From: Cladopsammia gracilis
Taxonomy: Eukaryota > Cnidaria > Anthozoa > Scleractinia > Dendrophylliidae
Reading direction: 5' to 3'
Length of the DNA: 64,000 bases
NCBI GenBank assembly: GCA_022457155.1
Contig: JAJGOT010000090.1
Span: forward strand, 682,001 to 746,000
Under the pieces are notes generated by a model. It saw only the letters and a program-made list of their open reading frames with translations. It had not been told where the DNA came from and searched no databases. The translations under genes and the position numbers were made by a program. Positions 12,234 to 23,940 of this stretch are shown piece by piece. Numbering within the stretch: the stretch's first letter is position 1; every line of letters begins with the position of its first letter.

Positions 12234-12493
12234 TAGAGCAGTTTTTAATCGAGTGTCGTAAAACCAAAACCAAAGTAATTACTCTGACCAATCACAGCAG
12301 TCGTAAACAATCCAATGAACCAATCAGAGCTCGAAGCAATTACATTTCGACGGCGCCAAGCGCGGGAAAACGCGTGCGAGCAAGACACGATTGGTTTTGG
12401 TTTTACTTCTGATTGGTCGAGAAAGTGGCGCGAGATTTGCAAAAGCAAAGCAATTGTGTAATTACTTTCGACACTCATTTGAAAACTACTCTA
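12234..12493. mobile_element. TAGAGCAGTTTT-family MITE, copy 1
   Basis: Ends TAGAGCAGTTTTTAATCGAG and its near reverse complement. The interior has ATTGGTTCATTGG and GCGCCAAGCGCGGGAAAA blocks. An inverted copy is at 18714-18999 and a partial copy at 44636-44768. Confidence 0.8.
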
Positions 12494-12754
12494 ACAGGGG
12501 AAAATGGTGAGGAAACCTGAAAGAAACCATAGGGCTTGTATAGATCAGGTTTCCTCACAGGACTAGAGGTAGATTAGCCAAATAAAATAGAGCAATATGG
12601 ACGAACTAATTGATCAAGGTTACAGAGTGTAATATTTATCAATAAGAAATTCTTAAAGCAGGGGAGGAGGAGCTAGTTATTTCGGGATTAAGTGAAATGA
12701 AAAACTTTGGACCTTGAAAAAAAACCCGAAAATTTTCTGATATTGGTTCTGCAG

Positions 12755-13357
12755 AGTGGTAAGTGGTAAGTGGTATGTGATAAGTGATAAGTGGTATGTG
12801 ATAAGAGTGGTAAGTGATAAGTGGTAAGAGATAAGAGTGGTATGTGATAAGAGTGGTAAGTGATAAGTGGTAAGTGATAAGAGTGGTAAGTGATAAGAGT
12901 GGTAAGTGATAAGTGGTATGTGATAAGAGTGGTAAGTGATAAGTGGTAAGTGATAAGAGTGGTAAGTGATAAGTGGTAAGTGATAAGAGTGGTAAGTGAT
13001 AAGAGTGGTAAGTAATAAGAGTGGTAAGTGATAAGAGTGGTAAGTGATAAGAGTGGTAAGTGATAAGTGGTAAGTGATAAGAGTGGTAAGTGATAAGTGG
13101 TATGTGATAAGAGTGGTAAGTGATAAGTGGTATGTGATAAGAGTGGTAAGTGATAAGTGGTAAGTGATAAGAGTGGTAAGTGATAAGAGTGGTAAGTGAT
13201 AAGAGTGGTAAGTGATAAGTGGTATGTGATAAGAGTGGTAAGTGATAAGAGTGGTAAGTGATAAGTGGTATGTGATAAGTGATAAGTGGTATGTGATAAG
13301 AGTGGTAAGTCGTAAGTGATAAGTGGTAAGTGATAAATGGTAAGTGGTAAGTGATAT
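12755..13357. repeat. GTGGTAAGTGATAA satellite array, about 600 bp
   Basis: The stretch alternates GTGGTAAGT, GATAAGT and GATAAGA units with occasional GTATGT. No stop codon falls in one minus-strand frame, which makes an artificial Leu-Thr-Tyr-His-rich reading frame of 240 codons. Confidence 0.95.
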
Positions 13358-13462
13358 TTTTTATCCTTTTGAAAACAAAATGCGTTAAATTTTCCGATGT
13401 TACTTACCAATTCTTAAGACGACCAAGGCCTTCTGAACATTTTCCCACCGAAACGATAGAGC

Positions 13463-13687
13463 ATTTTACAGTTGTCTTCTTAGTATCCTGGCCTTTGAGT
13501 GGAAATGAGGCTGATGTTGACCTTGTTATGATACAGACCTTGGAGCTTTTCAGATTTAAATTTGCATAGTTAGCATGAGAAAAGCATTACTAATACGTGA
13601 AAGGCAGAAAGGATTGTATCAAAGCAAGGCCACCTCTAATCTCGCTTCCACTAGAGGGCAAGGTCACCAAGCACACAACTGTAAAAT
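13463..13687. mobile_element. TACAGTT-family MITE, diverged copy
   Basis: Ends ATTTTACAGTTG and CAACTGTAAAAT. CTGGCCTTTGAGTGGAAATG and other blocks match the hairpin element at 5931-6141, but the two arms have drifted apart. Confidence 0.75.
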
Positions 13688-13889
13688 GGACTATTCGTTG
13701 GATACCACGCAGCTCTTTACAACCTCTGATTTCATTGGACCTGGGATCACTCAGATCTATTGTTTACAGGGCTACGGTCCATTGTTGTGTTGTTTATTCT
13801 ATTATTTTCTCAACCAATCACAGAAGACCTTGTAAGAGCTGCGTACTGCCTGAATCGTTGGGTGCTCCTATTACAATGGTAATTAAAAC

Positions 13890-14045
13890 TGCTGAGAGAC
13901 ATGGTCAAAACTATTGTATTCGGACAGGATCCACCGCGTTACAAAAAGAATGGTGGTCTCTTTATGTACCCTTTTCCCCCACCTAAAAAGATGATGTCTT
14001 GTAAGACAGCCCCCAATCTATCAGGAAAAGAAAAAATTCAAATCT
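13890..14045. repeat. Dispersed repeat, uninterrupted copy
   Basis: GGTCAAAACTATTGTATTCG, ACAGGATCCACC, GGTGGTCTCTTTAT and CCCCCA-CTATCAGGA match 60935-61460 on the same strand. This copy lacks the transposon that interrupts the later one. Confidence 0.75.
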
Positions 14046-14392
14046 TCCTGTGCCGTTTTACTAGCCCCCTCCTCCCCACCTTTCACAAGGTGGCTCCTCA
14101 TCCAGTACACTGTACACTTGTTATGACCATTCTCTAAAAGGCAAATGCTGAGACGTAATGTCATCCATACAAAAAATTGAATGAAATCAAAATTGAAAGT
14201 AGAAAACGCAACAACTGTACACATTAAAGGCAGCTTGGTCCAAAATGAGACTCAGTCCTTATCTGAGCAAGCGTAATGAACGGGTTATCGGTAACGGCGG
14301 CTAATTCACTCACTCACTCACTCGCTCGCTCGCTCGCTCGCTCGTTTCATCACTCAGATGCAAATGTTGCGGTGCAAGAGATCCTCTCTTGT

Positions 14393-14523
14393 GTGGTGCA
14401 ATTTTGTCCTTGGTGCAAATTTTATTTTCGTTTGTTTAAAAGTTATTATCATACATTATCATACATTTCCATACCCTAAAATAAAGGAAAATAAAATTTG
14501 CACCATGGACAAAATTGCACCAT
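14393..14523. mobile_element. Hairpin MITE (TGGTGCAATTTTGTCC)
   Basis: TGGTGCAATTTTGTCC then TTGGTGCAAATTTTATTTTC are reversed at the right end. A related hairpin with TGGCTCAATTTTATCC ends lies at 43373-43508. Confidence 0.8.
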
Positions 14524-14805
14524 AACATAAACTTTAAAAACTAGGTGTATGTGTATATTATGCCTAGTATCGTGAAATAAAACTCTGGAAAGACAGCAAT
14601 AAGATCGTGTATATTTTATTTGCAAGACTGGCCAATAACTATATGGAGCCACCTTAAGCGGTCGCCCTCGGGAAATAGCCAACTAACCACATAATAGAGG
14701 ATGACCGCTTTATAGTCTTGTCAGTAACTGTGCTCACACTGTGGGTAGCTCCTCCTAAAATGTTATGCAATTGGTATAGGATTTGATGGAGCCGAAACCA
14801 GTTGT

Positions 14806-14847
<42 letters not shown>

Positions 14848-15654
14848 CTGATTCAGATATGTTTAGAAGCGACATTTATTTTGAGTCTGTCCCATTTGAA
14901 TTATAGAGGTGTTCTTAAATCCAGCATATATATGGCAAAAAAACTGAACTAGAATGCGAAGTTGATCACATAACATAGATTTTTTTAAAAACAACAGCGG
15001 TAACACTGACAAAATATGAGTAAAAATCAAGTAATTGCATGTTCAAGGAAGTTAGCTGAAGTTCATGCCTGGCTATCAGATTTTATAATGTTGTTAATAA
15101 AAGGCAAGCGTCTTTGTTGTAAACAGCATCATCAACAGTTTTGTCATTACATTCAACATGAAACGAAAAAATCAGTTATGGCTGTCTGCGGATTTAGGGC
15201 CAAGTAGGCGCCCGAAGTTAATTTTGTGTTGCAAGTCACCCACTTTGCTTACCGCCAATAAAAGTCGGTTCTTCGTGGCCATAAAACTAGGTGACCGTTT
15301 AATAGAGGTGAATTACAATAAAACAAGAAGCTGTACACAGCTTGAACTCGTGGCGCCTTTAACTCATTGCAGCATTGATTCCCAAGTGATTTGAGTGCTT
15401 TTACAGAGAAACATAAGCGTAAAATTATATCTAATCAAAGGCTCGTAAGAGCCAACCCGAGAAGAAGAAATGCTAAAGCGTAACGCGTAACGCAATATTG
15501 CCGTAAGCTTTAATACGTTTTCACACTGACACAGTTCGATATATATATTTTTTTAAATTAAACGCAAGGATTTTTGACGAACGAAAAAAAAAAGTACATC
15601 ACTTTCATAATGTCCAGTTCGAAAAAAGAAAAAAAAAAGAAAAAAAAAAAAAGG

Positions 15655-15735
15655 ACTTCATAGAGATTCGAACTCGGGCCGTCCGGGACTAAGCCACAAA
15701 CTCAATCACTGCGCTGTCCAAGAGCACATACTATC
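15655..15735 (-). repeat. tRNA-like pseudogene or SINE head
   Basis: On the minus strand there is a B-box-like GAGTTCGAATC, a GGACAGCGCAGTGATTGAG A-box-like stretch and a middle CTTAGTCCCGGACGG. A T-rich run follows. The cloverleaf cannot be closed convincingly, so this is a tRNA-derived remnant at best. Confidence 0.35.
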
Positions 15736-16896
15736 TACAAGCTAAATTTTATTATTTTAAGCTAGATACGCATCAGAACGCGTGTTTAGGTTGCAAAATC
15801 CTTTTAGATCGATTTTAATGTTGCACTAAAAACTCCAAATGCGAAACATCTGTAAGCTTATTGTTGTCTATATTCGTTTACATCAAATTAATTATTGTTA
15901 TCGTTGGATTCACGTTGAATTCCTGTTACGAAACGTGTTCGTAACAAAGCATTTGCTCACTAAGTTTACAGCTGATGGAAGGAGCGAGTGAGTGAGTGAG
16001 TGAGTGAGTGAGAGAATGAATTTTATTTAAACACCCTTGCCGATAACCTGTTCATCATGCTTTCACGTATACACGGGTTTAAAAGTAAGACTACACTGCA
16101 TTCACTAGATTCAGTAGCTGACACTTAAGCTCGACCCGGAGCTCGATCGCTAAGCAAATGGCAAGTTTAATATATAAAACACAGAACTTGCCAGAGCAAA
16201 AATCCCACAGGAATAAGCGTCGAACACAATATCAAACGGTCCTATCCATCCATGAACGCCTTGAATTGTCTTGAAAGTGTGCAGTTGTACGCAGTAGTTC
16301 TTTATCTTGCTTCTCGAGTACACAAACGGAGAGATTTTACGGTATGTATTTCATGGCCGAAAGGCCATATAGTCGTCTATATAGACTTAAATATGCGTGC
16401 ATAAATTTGCATGCGCTAATGTGACACGAAAAAAAAACAAGAAAAGTCAACGCCGGATTTATAACTCGTGTGCTTCGCCACGAGTAATAAGAGAAGTCTA
16501 AATGGTGACCGCGTCCGCTTAATAAAGGTGAAGTTTATAGTAAGTATGGCCGGGAACGATTTCTGGGAATTTTTGCCAAGTGACAGCTTCATAATCAACA
16601 AATGTAAAAAGCCGCTTAATAGACGTTTGGCTGCAATAAACTGTTTTTGTTTGTTACTTGGCATAACTCAATAATTATCGAACACAATAGCAGTGCAGCT
16701 TAGACTTTTCAGATGGTTTGTCCTTAAAAACGGCTCGTAACCAAAAATTGACAAAATGCAAAGACTGAGTCAAGGCATCAATATATAGGCGAATCTTTGT
16801 TCACAATTATTTCCTCATAAGCATATGCGCCTCATTCTCTAATCGAGCCGGCTACAAAAAAATCAACTCCGATTATTGAGAAGGCATACAGTGTAG

Positions 16897-17405
16897 AGGG
16901 GGGGCACTGGGGCCTATAAGAAACCGGAAAACCGTTCAAAATTTCCGTGAAAACCGAAAAACCGCAATAAAAATCGATCAAAACCGAAAAACCGCCGAAC
17001 ATAATGATCAAAATAGCAAATTCACAAACCTTAAACCCATGACCCTTGATAGCAAAGCGAAATATAACTACAGTCGAACCTGTACATAACGGCCCTCACA
17101 CTCTGTAAGCGATTTCTATAAGCTCATCTTCTATTGCCCGTTGTATATGTAGGCCACTTTCACCGGCGACGTCACTTAGATGGCGCATCAAGTGAACTTT
17201 CACGGGTTGATCGAGGTTAAATAAAAAGGTCTGGAAACTGGGAAGCGAAAAACCAAAACCGAAAAACTGCATTTCTTTTTCATAAAAACCGAAAAACCAC
17301 AACGGATACAAAAACCGAAAAACCGGAAATTTTGAGTGCAAAAACCGAAAAACCGATCTAGAAAATGACTAAAATCGAAAAACCGAAAACCCCAATGCCC
17401 CCCTC
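16897..17405. repeat. AAAACCGAAAAACCG-rich element, copy 1
   Basis: Bounded by GGGGGGCACTGGGGCCTATA and CCCCAATGCCCCCCTC. The interior repeats AAAACCGAAAAACCG many times. Related copies lie at 20996-21262 and 23468-23730. It overlaps the left end of the pogo-like element at 17071, so the nesting is not clear. Confidence 0.65.
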
Positions 17406-17964
17406 GTGTAGCACAATTAGCTTTCTCTGGAAATATAAGCCCGATATCCTAGACACTCTTTGTGGAATACTATTCCTCCAGGCTACTGCGACAAGTCAAG
17501 AAATCCAACTGGATTGGCAAGAAGGGCAAGAAGGTAACCTATTCGGTGTGTTTTATTGTGTGTGAAATACGACAAATAATGAATTGATAAAATAATAACA
17601 TAAGGACATGTTTATTGGTGGAAAAAGAAGTAATTACCGTGGATACTTGGTTTAAGTGAAGAGGTGTATTTCTTTTGGAACAAACAAGAACAATTTATTG
17701 CACAGTACAATTTATTGCACAGTACTTTTACACAATGTTACGTTAGTTGGCACTGAACAATTGCTGAACTTTGTTTAAAGCATTGATCGCTTAAAAGAGT
17801 GTTGATTGTCCTATTGTTTCCTTGCATAAAGTGTTTTTGTATGATACGCCATTAAAATTGACATTAGACCATGCCCAGTGAGTATTTTTAGTGATCTGTA
17901 TTAAGACTATTAAGCGGCCAGATCCTCAAGTCCCGAGGGTGGCCGTTATATACAGGTTCGACTG
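17071..17964. mobile_element. Pogo/Tigger-like non-autonomous element, 894 bp
   Basis: CAGTCGAACCTGTACATAAC at the left and GTTATATACAGGTTCGACTG at the right, each flanked by TA. No transposase reading frame was recognised inside. The ends match the miniature element at 1096-1198. Confidence 0.65.
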
Positions 17965-18659
17965 TAGTGGCGGGAAAAGAAACCCCACTGATTTATTATT
18001 TAAAATCCCTTGAAATAATATCCTTGACTCTCTATAAACATCATCAGAACTGAGCTGTTTAAAATATAACTTGAATGCACTCGTTTCCGAGATCCTTTTT
18101 CACATTTTTGTCCAACGCATTATACATTATAGTGATTATACCCATTGACCATAGCATGATTAATGCCTTAATCTGTCCAATTAATTACGAATGTTTAAAG
18201 CAACTAAGGTCTCCAAGTTTCACAGCCATAGCTTTAATGTTCTTGAAGTTACGGAGGGTGGCCGTAGACCAAACAAAGACCAAAAAAAGGCCGGTCTGAA
18301 TAGGGTTGAACACGTAAAAAATTAGTCATTTATTTGTGGCCTGCTGCAGTAACAGTGCCTTCGTAGCCACGAAAAGAAAGGACCAAATCATCACCTCGTT
18401 CCCATAACACAATGACATGGTGTTTTCGGAGATCAGTTCCAGCGAAATGCAGCCGTTAACAACTCCAATCTAATTTCCTTGGTCACCATTTTGAAGAAAC
18501 CAGCAGCAGGAATACTAATGAAAATGCAAAGCCATTCCCACTGATTAAATCTATAAAAAAATTATTTTTGAAGAGTTCAAACTCTTTAAGCTCAAGATAA
18601 CTGAAAATGAATTGACTAGTCAAATCTATGGGCTATAGTTATCATAGGAAACGGCCAGT

Positions 18660-19345
18660 CCCGGGGGGACTAATGCTCGTCGTCTCGTTTAGGGGTGTCA
18701 ATTACCAGGAGCTTAGAGCAGTTTTCAGTTGAGTGTGAAAAGTAATTACACAATTGCTTTGGTTTTGCATTGTTACGCTTTGTGATTGGCTAAAAAATCT
18801 CGCGCCACTTTCTCGACCAATCAGAAGTAAAACCAAAACCAATCATGACTTGCTCGCACGAGTTTTCCCGCGCTTGGCGCCGCGGACATGTAATTGCTTC
18901 GAGCTCTGATTGGTTCATTGGATTGTTTACGACTGCTGTGATTGGTCAGAGTAATTACTTTGGTTTTGGTTTTACGGCACTCAATTGAAAACTGCTCTAT
19001 TACCCTACTGAAATTACGTATTTTGGTATCACTTAGGGTGTTGCAGGAGGGAACGCCGATATTTTTAGCTATCAAGGTATCCGTTAGGGTAGCGTGAAGA
19101 ATAACTAAAGATTTATGACAATGCTTTTAAAATCTATTTTTTTAAATCTATTAATAGATTAAAGCATTCGATGACGAAGTCTTCATCGTCATTAAATTCA
19201 CTATAACTCTTGTTTGTCTGTCTTTTTAATTTTAGAATGGTATCTTTTAGGGATGAAATAAAGCTTGAGTCACTCCCAGATTGGTCTCCTTTAGGGTTTT
19301 AATTCAAAATTTCTGACGAGCATCACCGTACCTTTTATATGGGAA
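18660..19345. mobile_element. CCCGGGGG-type element carrying a nested MITE
   Basis: Left CCCGGGGGGACTAATGCTCG and right GACGAGCATCACCGTACC with TTTTATATGGGA. The TAGAGCAG MITE at 18714-18999 is inserted inside it. Confidence 0.55.
18714..18999. mobile_element. TAGAGCAGTTTT-family MITE, copy 2 (inverted)
   Basis: TAGAGCAGTTTTCAGTTGAG and CTCAATTGAAAACTGCTCTA form the ends. The interior is the reverse complement of 12234-12493 with modest divergence. Confidence 0.85.
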
Positions 19346-19690
19346 AATTTAAGGTCGCTCTGAACCCCACCTACAGAATTTTTTTAAACTTTGCCAAAAG
19401 TTGCATCTTATCCTACTGATCAAAATTCGACAATAAGAAATGGGGTTCACCGAGTCATTTTTGAGTTATGAACACTTAAAGCTAAAATTAAGCGTGTTTT
19501 CAGCACGTTATACTGTTGCTATAGTAACATATTGTATCACAAAAATGATAACAACGTGTTCACCAATCATTGGGCATTCGTTTGATATCATGATTGTAGC
19601 ATCAACTGATAAAGAGTGGTTATAATGACCCATCAAATTCTAAGTCTTGAAATGTGCTGGAAACTGTTGGGAGCCACCTTAAGCTTTTCG
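19345..19690. repeat. Dispersed repeat shared with 47.5 kb
   Basis: CTCTGAACCCCACCTACAGA, TTTTTAAACTTTGC, a TGTTGCTATAGTAACA block and GAGCCACCTTAA recur in reverse at 47520-47735. No reading frame of note. Confidence 0.5.
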
Positions 19691-20013
19691 GCAATTAATT
19701 TCGGCCAATTTCAATTTTCCACCTTCTCTGCTGAAAGAAACAGGCTTCCATTCTTCTTCTCCTATTCGAATAGCAAGCAACTCGAGCCTTTGCTGAAACC
19801 TTCTCCTCCTTCGATCCTGGAACAAGCGAGATAGCACGCCAATACACATAAGATTCATATATTTGCAAGCGTCTCTGTTTACCGCTATCTTTCTTGTTAT
19901 TCCGAAAATAAGTAAGGGATAAACATCAAGAAAAATAAATAAAACTCTGTCCGTGAAAACGCATAAATTTTTTAAGCTGCTTAACGGTAAACAAATCACC
20001 TCAAGGAGTGTCA

Positions 20014-20760
20014 AGGCCCGGTTACACAGGCGATTTTTTGTGCAATTTTTGTCGCACTTTTCGGTGCAATTTTTGTCGCGCGCAAGTTGCATCTTCAAAT
20101 CGCGTGTGTAAACTAGCGGCGATTTCAGTGCGATTTGGGAGCGATTTGTCGCGCGATGTCGCACGAAACCTGATGCAACTTGGCGGCGATTTTTGGGAAA
20201 TCACAGCAAATCAAAGCAAATGTCGCAACCGAATCGCACAGGAAATCGCCCCTAGGTTACACCTGCGATAAAAGTTGCATTGGTGAGCGCGACAAAAATC
20301 GCATGTGTAAACGTGCCTTTAAGCGAGGAAAACCGCCTCGTAAAAACACAGCCAGTGTGCGCAGTTTAAAGGCCCGTTTACACATGCGAGTTTTGATGCG
20401 ATTTTTGTCGCGCTCTCCAATGCAACTTTTGTCGCAAGTGTAAACTAGCGGCGATTTCCCGTGCCATTCGAGTGCGACATTTGCTTTGATTTTCTGTGAT
20501 TTCCCAAAAATCGCCGTCAAGTTGCATCAGGTTTCGAACATGTTCGAAACCTCTGCGACATCGCGCGACAAATCGCGCCCAAATCGCACTGAAATCGCCG
20601 CCCGTTTACACATGCAATTTGAAGATGCAACTTGCGCGCGACAAAAATTGCATCGACACGTGCAACAAAAATTGCCCGTTTACACAGGCCATTTTTCTTG
20701 TACAATTTTTGTCGCACTTGTCGATGCAATTTTTGTCGCGCGCAAGTTGTAGAAATTGGT
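20014..20760. mobile_element. Cluster of PIF/Harbinger-like MITEs
   Basis: GGCCCGGTTACACAGGCGAT starts a first element ending in ATCGCATGTGTAAACGTGCC near 20319. GGCCCGTTTACACATGCGAG near 20372 starts a second, and further partial ends follow. All share GCGACAAAAATTGCATC-type repeats in both orientations. The reading frames here are by-products of this repetition. A perfect 22-bp palindrome centred on ACATGT lies at about 20529-20550. Confidence 0.7.
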
Positions 20761-20995
20761 GTCAAATTGGGGGTCTGGGGACGAGTTAAAATATTAGAGG
20801 CAAATGTCATCCAATTTTTTGCCATGATTCTATCCTAGAGGGTTAAGTATGAAAATAAGTAGTAACAAAATTACAAGTTTTGGCCCGGCAGCTTTTAATT
20901 TTTTACGGGATTTCCGGAGTTAATGACAAAACTACGGCCCCAGTGAAATGAGTAACCTGTTTCAGTAATCAATATTCAACCAGAATTGGACTAAT

Positions 20996-21262
20996 TGGAG
21001 AGGTCATTGCGGTTTTCGGTTTTTCGGTTTTTTTCATTTTTGAAATGAGTTTTTCGTTTTTTGCACTAAACATTTCCGGTTTTGATAACCGTTGCGGTTT
21101 TCTTTTTTTTTTTTCTTTCTTTCTTTAACATCCGGTTTTCGGTTTTTATGAAAAAAAAGCCGGTTTTTCGGTTTGGAGCAATTTTTATCCCCAGTGCGGT
21201 TTTTTGGTTTTCACGGAAATTTTGAGCGATTTCCCGGTTTCTAAGGGGGGCGTACGTGATAT
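20996..21262. repeat. AAACCG-rich element, copy 2 (reverse)
   Basis: Runs of CGGTTTTTCGGTTTT dominate. CCCGGTTTCTAAGGGGGGCG ends it. It is the reverse orientation of the element at 16897-17405. Confidence 0.7.
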
Positions 21263-21687
21263 GCGTGCGTGTAGTCAACGTTGGAAACTTCTAATGCAGC
21301 GTACATCCTCCCTTCCCTCCTGGGGTAACTGGTGCGCATATTATGCTCTCCCCCCTTACAAAGGTGCGAATTCTTAGAATAAATTCCACACGTGCTAATT
21401 TCGTATTCATAAACAAAACTCAGAAAACTGCTTGTCAGCGAAGCCTGTGCTCAGATGCGGAGTAGCTTATAATCCCAACAACTATTTCCCATTTGAAAGC
21501 CCTTCTGAGTAGAAAAAAGTCTTTGCAAAAGTATTGGAGTACCTTGAAATTCATGTGGAAGGAGTTTGACACCAAACTGCTGCATAATTTTCAAAAAATG
21601 ATGGAAAACGCAGCATTGGAGATTTGGGCAGGTTTTGGAGCATTTTATAATATTAGCGCTCGAGGTTTTAATTCTCATAAATGTTAA

Positions 21688-22330
21688 AAAAGGAAACATT
21701 GAGAGCCAAGACAGCAGGCCATGACTTTAGCACATAACTATCACGTGATACGCAAGTGTTCTAGAAATAACGATAGAGAATAAAGGAATGTTGCATGGGG
21801 TGATTTTTATAGCAACAATTTCTTGCGGCAGCCAGAAGAAAATATTGCGTCATAAATCATCGTCCGCGCGCTGTTACACGGTGTCAACTTTAAACGGGAC
21901 AACGTTGCGTTAAGAGTCGTCCCGTGTAACATCACCTTAAAACCAAAAAATTATCGCTAGAGATTTATTCTCGTGAAAGTAAAATAAGCAAAAAAGGAAA
22001 CACTGAGAGCCTAGAAGGCAGTCGTGACAACAGGTGAAATATCACGTAAACACAAGTGTTCTAGAAATAACGCTGGAGAATGAAACCAAAAGATTATCTT
22101 TAGTAGAGATTTAAATCTCGTGAAAAACATAGGCAAAGAAGGAAACACTGAGAGCCTAGAAGGGAGCCATGATTTTACTTGACACACAAGTCAAATGTTC
22201 TAGAAATAACGCTGAAGAATGAAACCAAAAGATCATGTTAGTGGAGATTTCATTCTTATGAAAGTGAAATAAACAAAGAAGGAAACACTTGAGCCAAAAA
22301 GTGCGTCATGACTTTGTAACGTGAAATATT
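21688..22330. repeat. Tandem repeat of about 145 bp, four copies
   Basis: AAGGAAACACTGAGAGCC-like starts occur near 21688, 21988, 22137 and 22279, each followed by GTTCTAGAAATAACGCTG. The first interval is about 150 bp longer, because a segment at about 21791-21944 with inverted CACGG/CCGTG ends is inserted in the first copy. Confidence 0.75.
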
Positions 22331-23467
22331 ACAGTGTTCTATTTATAAAAAGTGCGCCTGTGCTTAATAAAAGGACTCGCAACGAACATTGTGCAATATA
22401 GTGTGTCATTCATCTGTTGGTTTGAAAACAAGGCGTTCTGCAAATCATTTTAACTGAAGGACTTTTGATTGACCCCGCTTTATTTTGCGTCAAGAAACTA
22501 CCCAAGAGTAATCAAAGGTGCGTACTTTTACAGTTATCCAGCGACGTACCTGTAATCGTTGTGATACGTTAATACATAATTTTAATTACTATCACTTACA
22601 CAGGGATTCTTAGCGACTAGAGTGATTTCAGACAACTCTTGAAACAAAATGAAACGGTCATTGTTAAATAGTCGACAGTAAACGAAAGAAAACAATGGGT
22701 TTAGTGTCCTATAGTGTGTATTTGTCGAATTTCTATTTCAATGGTTATATGAAACTATAAGACAGGGCGTATAGAGAGCATGAATACGCGAAGCGTTGAA
22801 CGATATGTAGCAGACGGGGGTAATTTTAATTTGATCCCTCGCTCGATCGCCTGTAGACTTCTCTTAGTAATTCCACTGACCAGTGCATAAGGCTTCGAGC
22901 TCTGGAGTACTTCACTTGTTTTTTTTTTCCAGACTTAGGAAAACGCTACAGTACGGAAATTTCGAAAGTTCAAATAAACCCAATTTTGTTTCGATGAATT
23001 AAAAACATGTCTAAGTGTGACACAAATACGCATTGTTTGAAATAAGAGAGAGTACTAGATATGACTAGATGATGTACTGTAATGTTTTAAAGAGTTAGAG
23101 TTAACTCAAGCGGGACAAATCATGAGGCCGGAATATTGGACTCTTGATGTTGTAAAATGGTCTGGGAACAAAGATGTTTCGGGTCAGCGGAGGTCTCTGC
23201 AAGTAGAGAACACATGGAGCGGCCATGTTAGTTCTAGTTCGTTCAGTTTCTTGTAGCAGTTCGCAGTTTACGGTCAATAAAACAGTTATTTAAACACTTG
23301 ACAACTTAAGAGCATCACTTGAAAAAGTTCTTTGAAAACAAGTGTTTGGAAGGACATTTTGCACATCACAGAAAGCCATTATTTTTCCGCCATCGTCTAA
23401 GTGATTTGATTGGAGTGTATCACTTTACAAAGTTGCGCCCTTTTTTGTTGTTTTCAATAATACAAAG
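22331..23467. other. No gene recognised
   Basis: AT-rich sequence without a coding exon that can be supported. A stretch from about 23137 to 23300 with GGTCAATAAAACAGTT could be a solo LTR or an old 3' UTR, but no matching partner or target duplication was found. Confidence 0.4.
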
Positions 23468-23730
23468 CTGTGTCTGGAGGGGGCATTGGGGTTTACGATT
23501 TTTGTCATTTTTGAGATCGGGTTTTCGGTTTTTTTCTTTCAAAATTTCCGGTTTTTCGGTTTTGGTAACCGTTGCGGTTTTCGTTTTTTTCTTTCTTTAA
23601 CATCCGGTTTTCGGTTTTTATGAAAAGCATTTTTTCGGTTTTCAGCATTTTGTATTGCGGTTTTTCGGTTTTCACGGGCATTTTGAGCGGTTTTCCGGTT
23701 TCTAATAGGCCCCAATGCTCCCCTCCTTAT
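23468..23730. repeat. AAACCG-rich element, copy 3 (reverse)
   Basis: GGAGGGGGCATTGGGGTTTA at the left and AGGCCCCAATGCTCCCCTCC at the right are inverted ends. Between them lie many CGGTTTTCGG units. Confidence 0.75.
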
Positions 23731-23940
23731 TATTTCCTGGAAATTTGCATCTGATCTTTTTTAACAATTTCTTTTATTATTCACAAAAGAAACGTGGAAA
23801 AGGTTCCCTTGGCCTGGAAGACGCAAACTAATTACAGTGCGGACACTCGAACCGGGCCACTTGGAAGAAAATTCGCCAATCAGAACGTGTTTTGAGAACA
23901 AAGGATGCTAAAGTTTTTGGTAAACAGACCAATACCGTTG

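Larger units (their letters stand above)
14270..16055. repeat. Large inverted pair with tetranucleotide arms
   Basis: At 14272-14345 a GAACGGGTTATCGGTAACGG block is followed by CTCA and CTCG arrays. At 15983-16055 GAGTGAGT arrays are followed by GCCGATAACCTGTTCATCAT, the same order reversed. The 1.7 kb between holds only repeat-like sequence, including fragments with GGTGACCG and ATAATAGAGG motifs. No gene was found in it. Confidence 0.55.

Noticed and set aside
12688..13410. 240-codon Leu/Thr/Tyr/His-rich minus-strand frame
   Set aside because: It follows entirely from a satellite array that lacks stops in one frame, and has no other coding sign.
17365..17565. 66-codon frame as a possible exon
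   Set aside because: It begins in the AAACCG repeat and has no phase-matched neighbour.
20008..20838. Several 60-102-codon frames in both strands
   Set aside because: All arise from the GCGACAAAAATTGC repeats of the MITE cluster.
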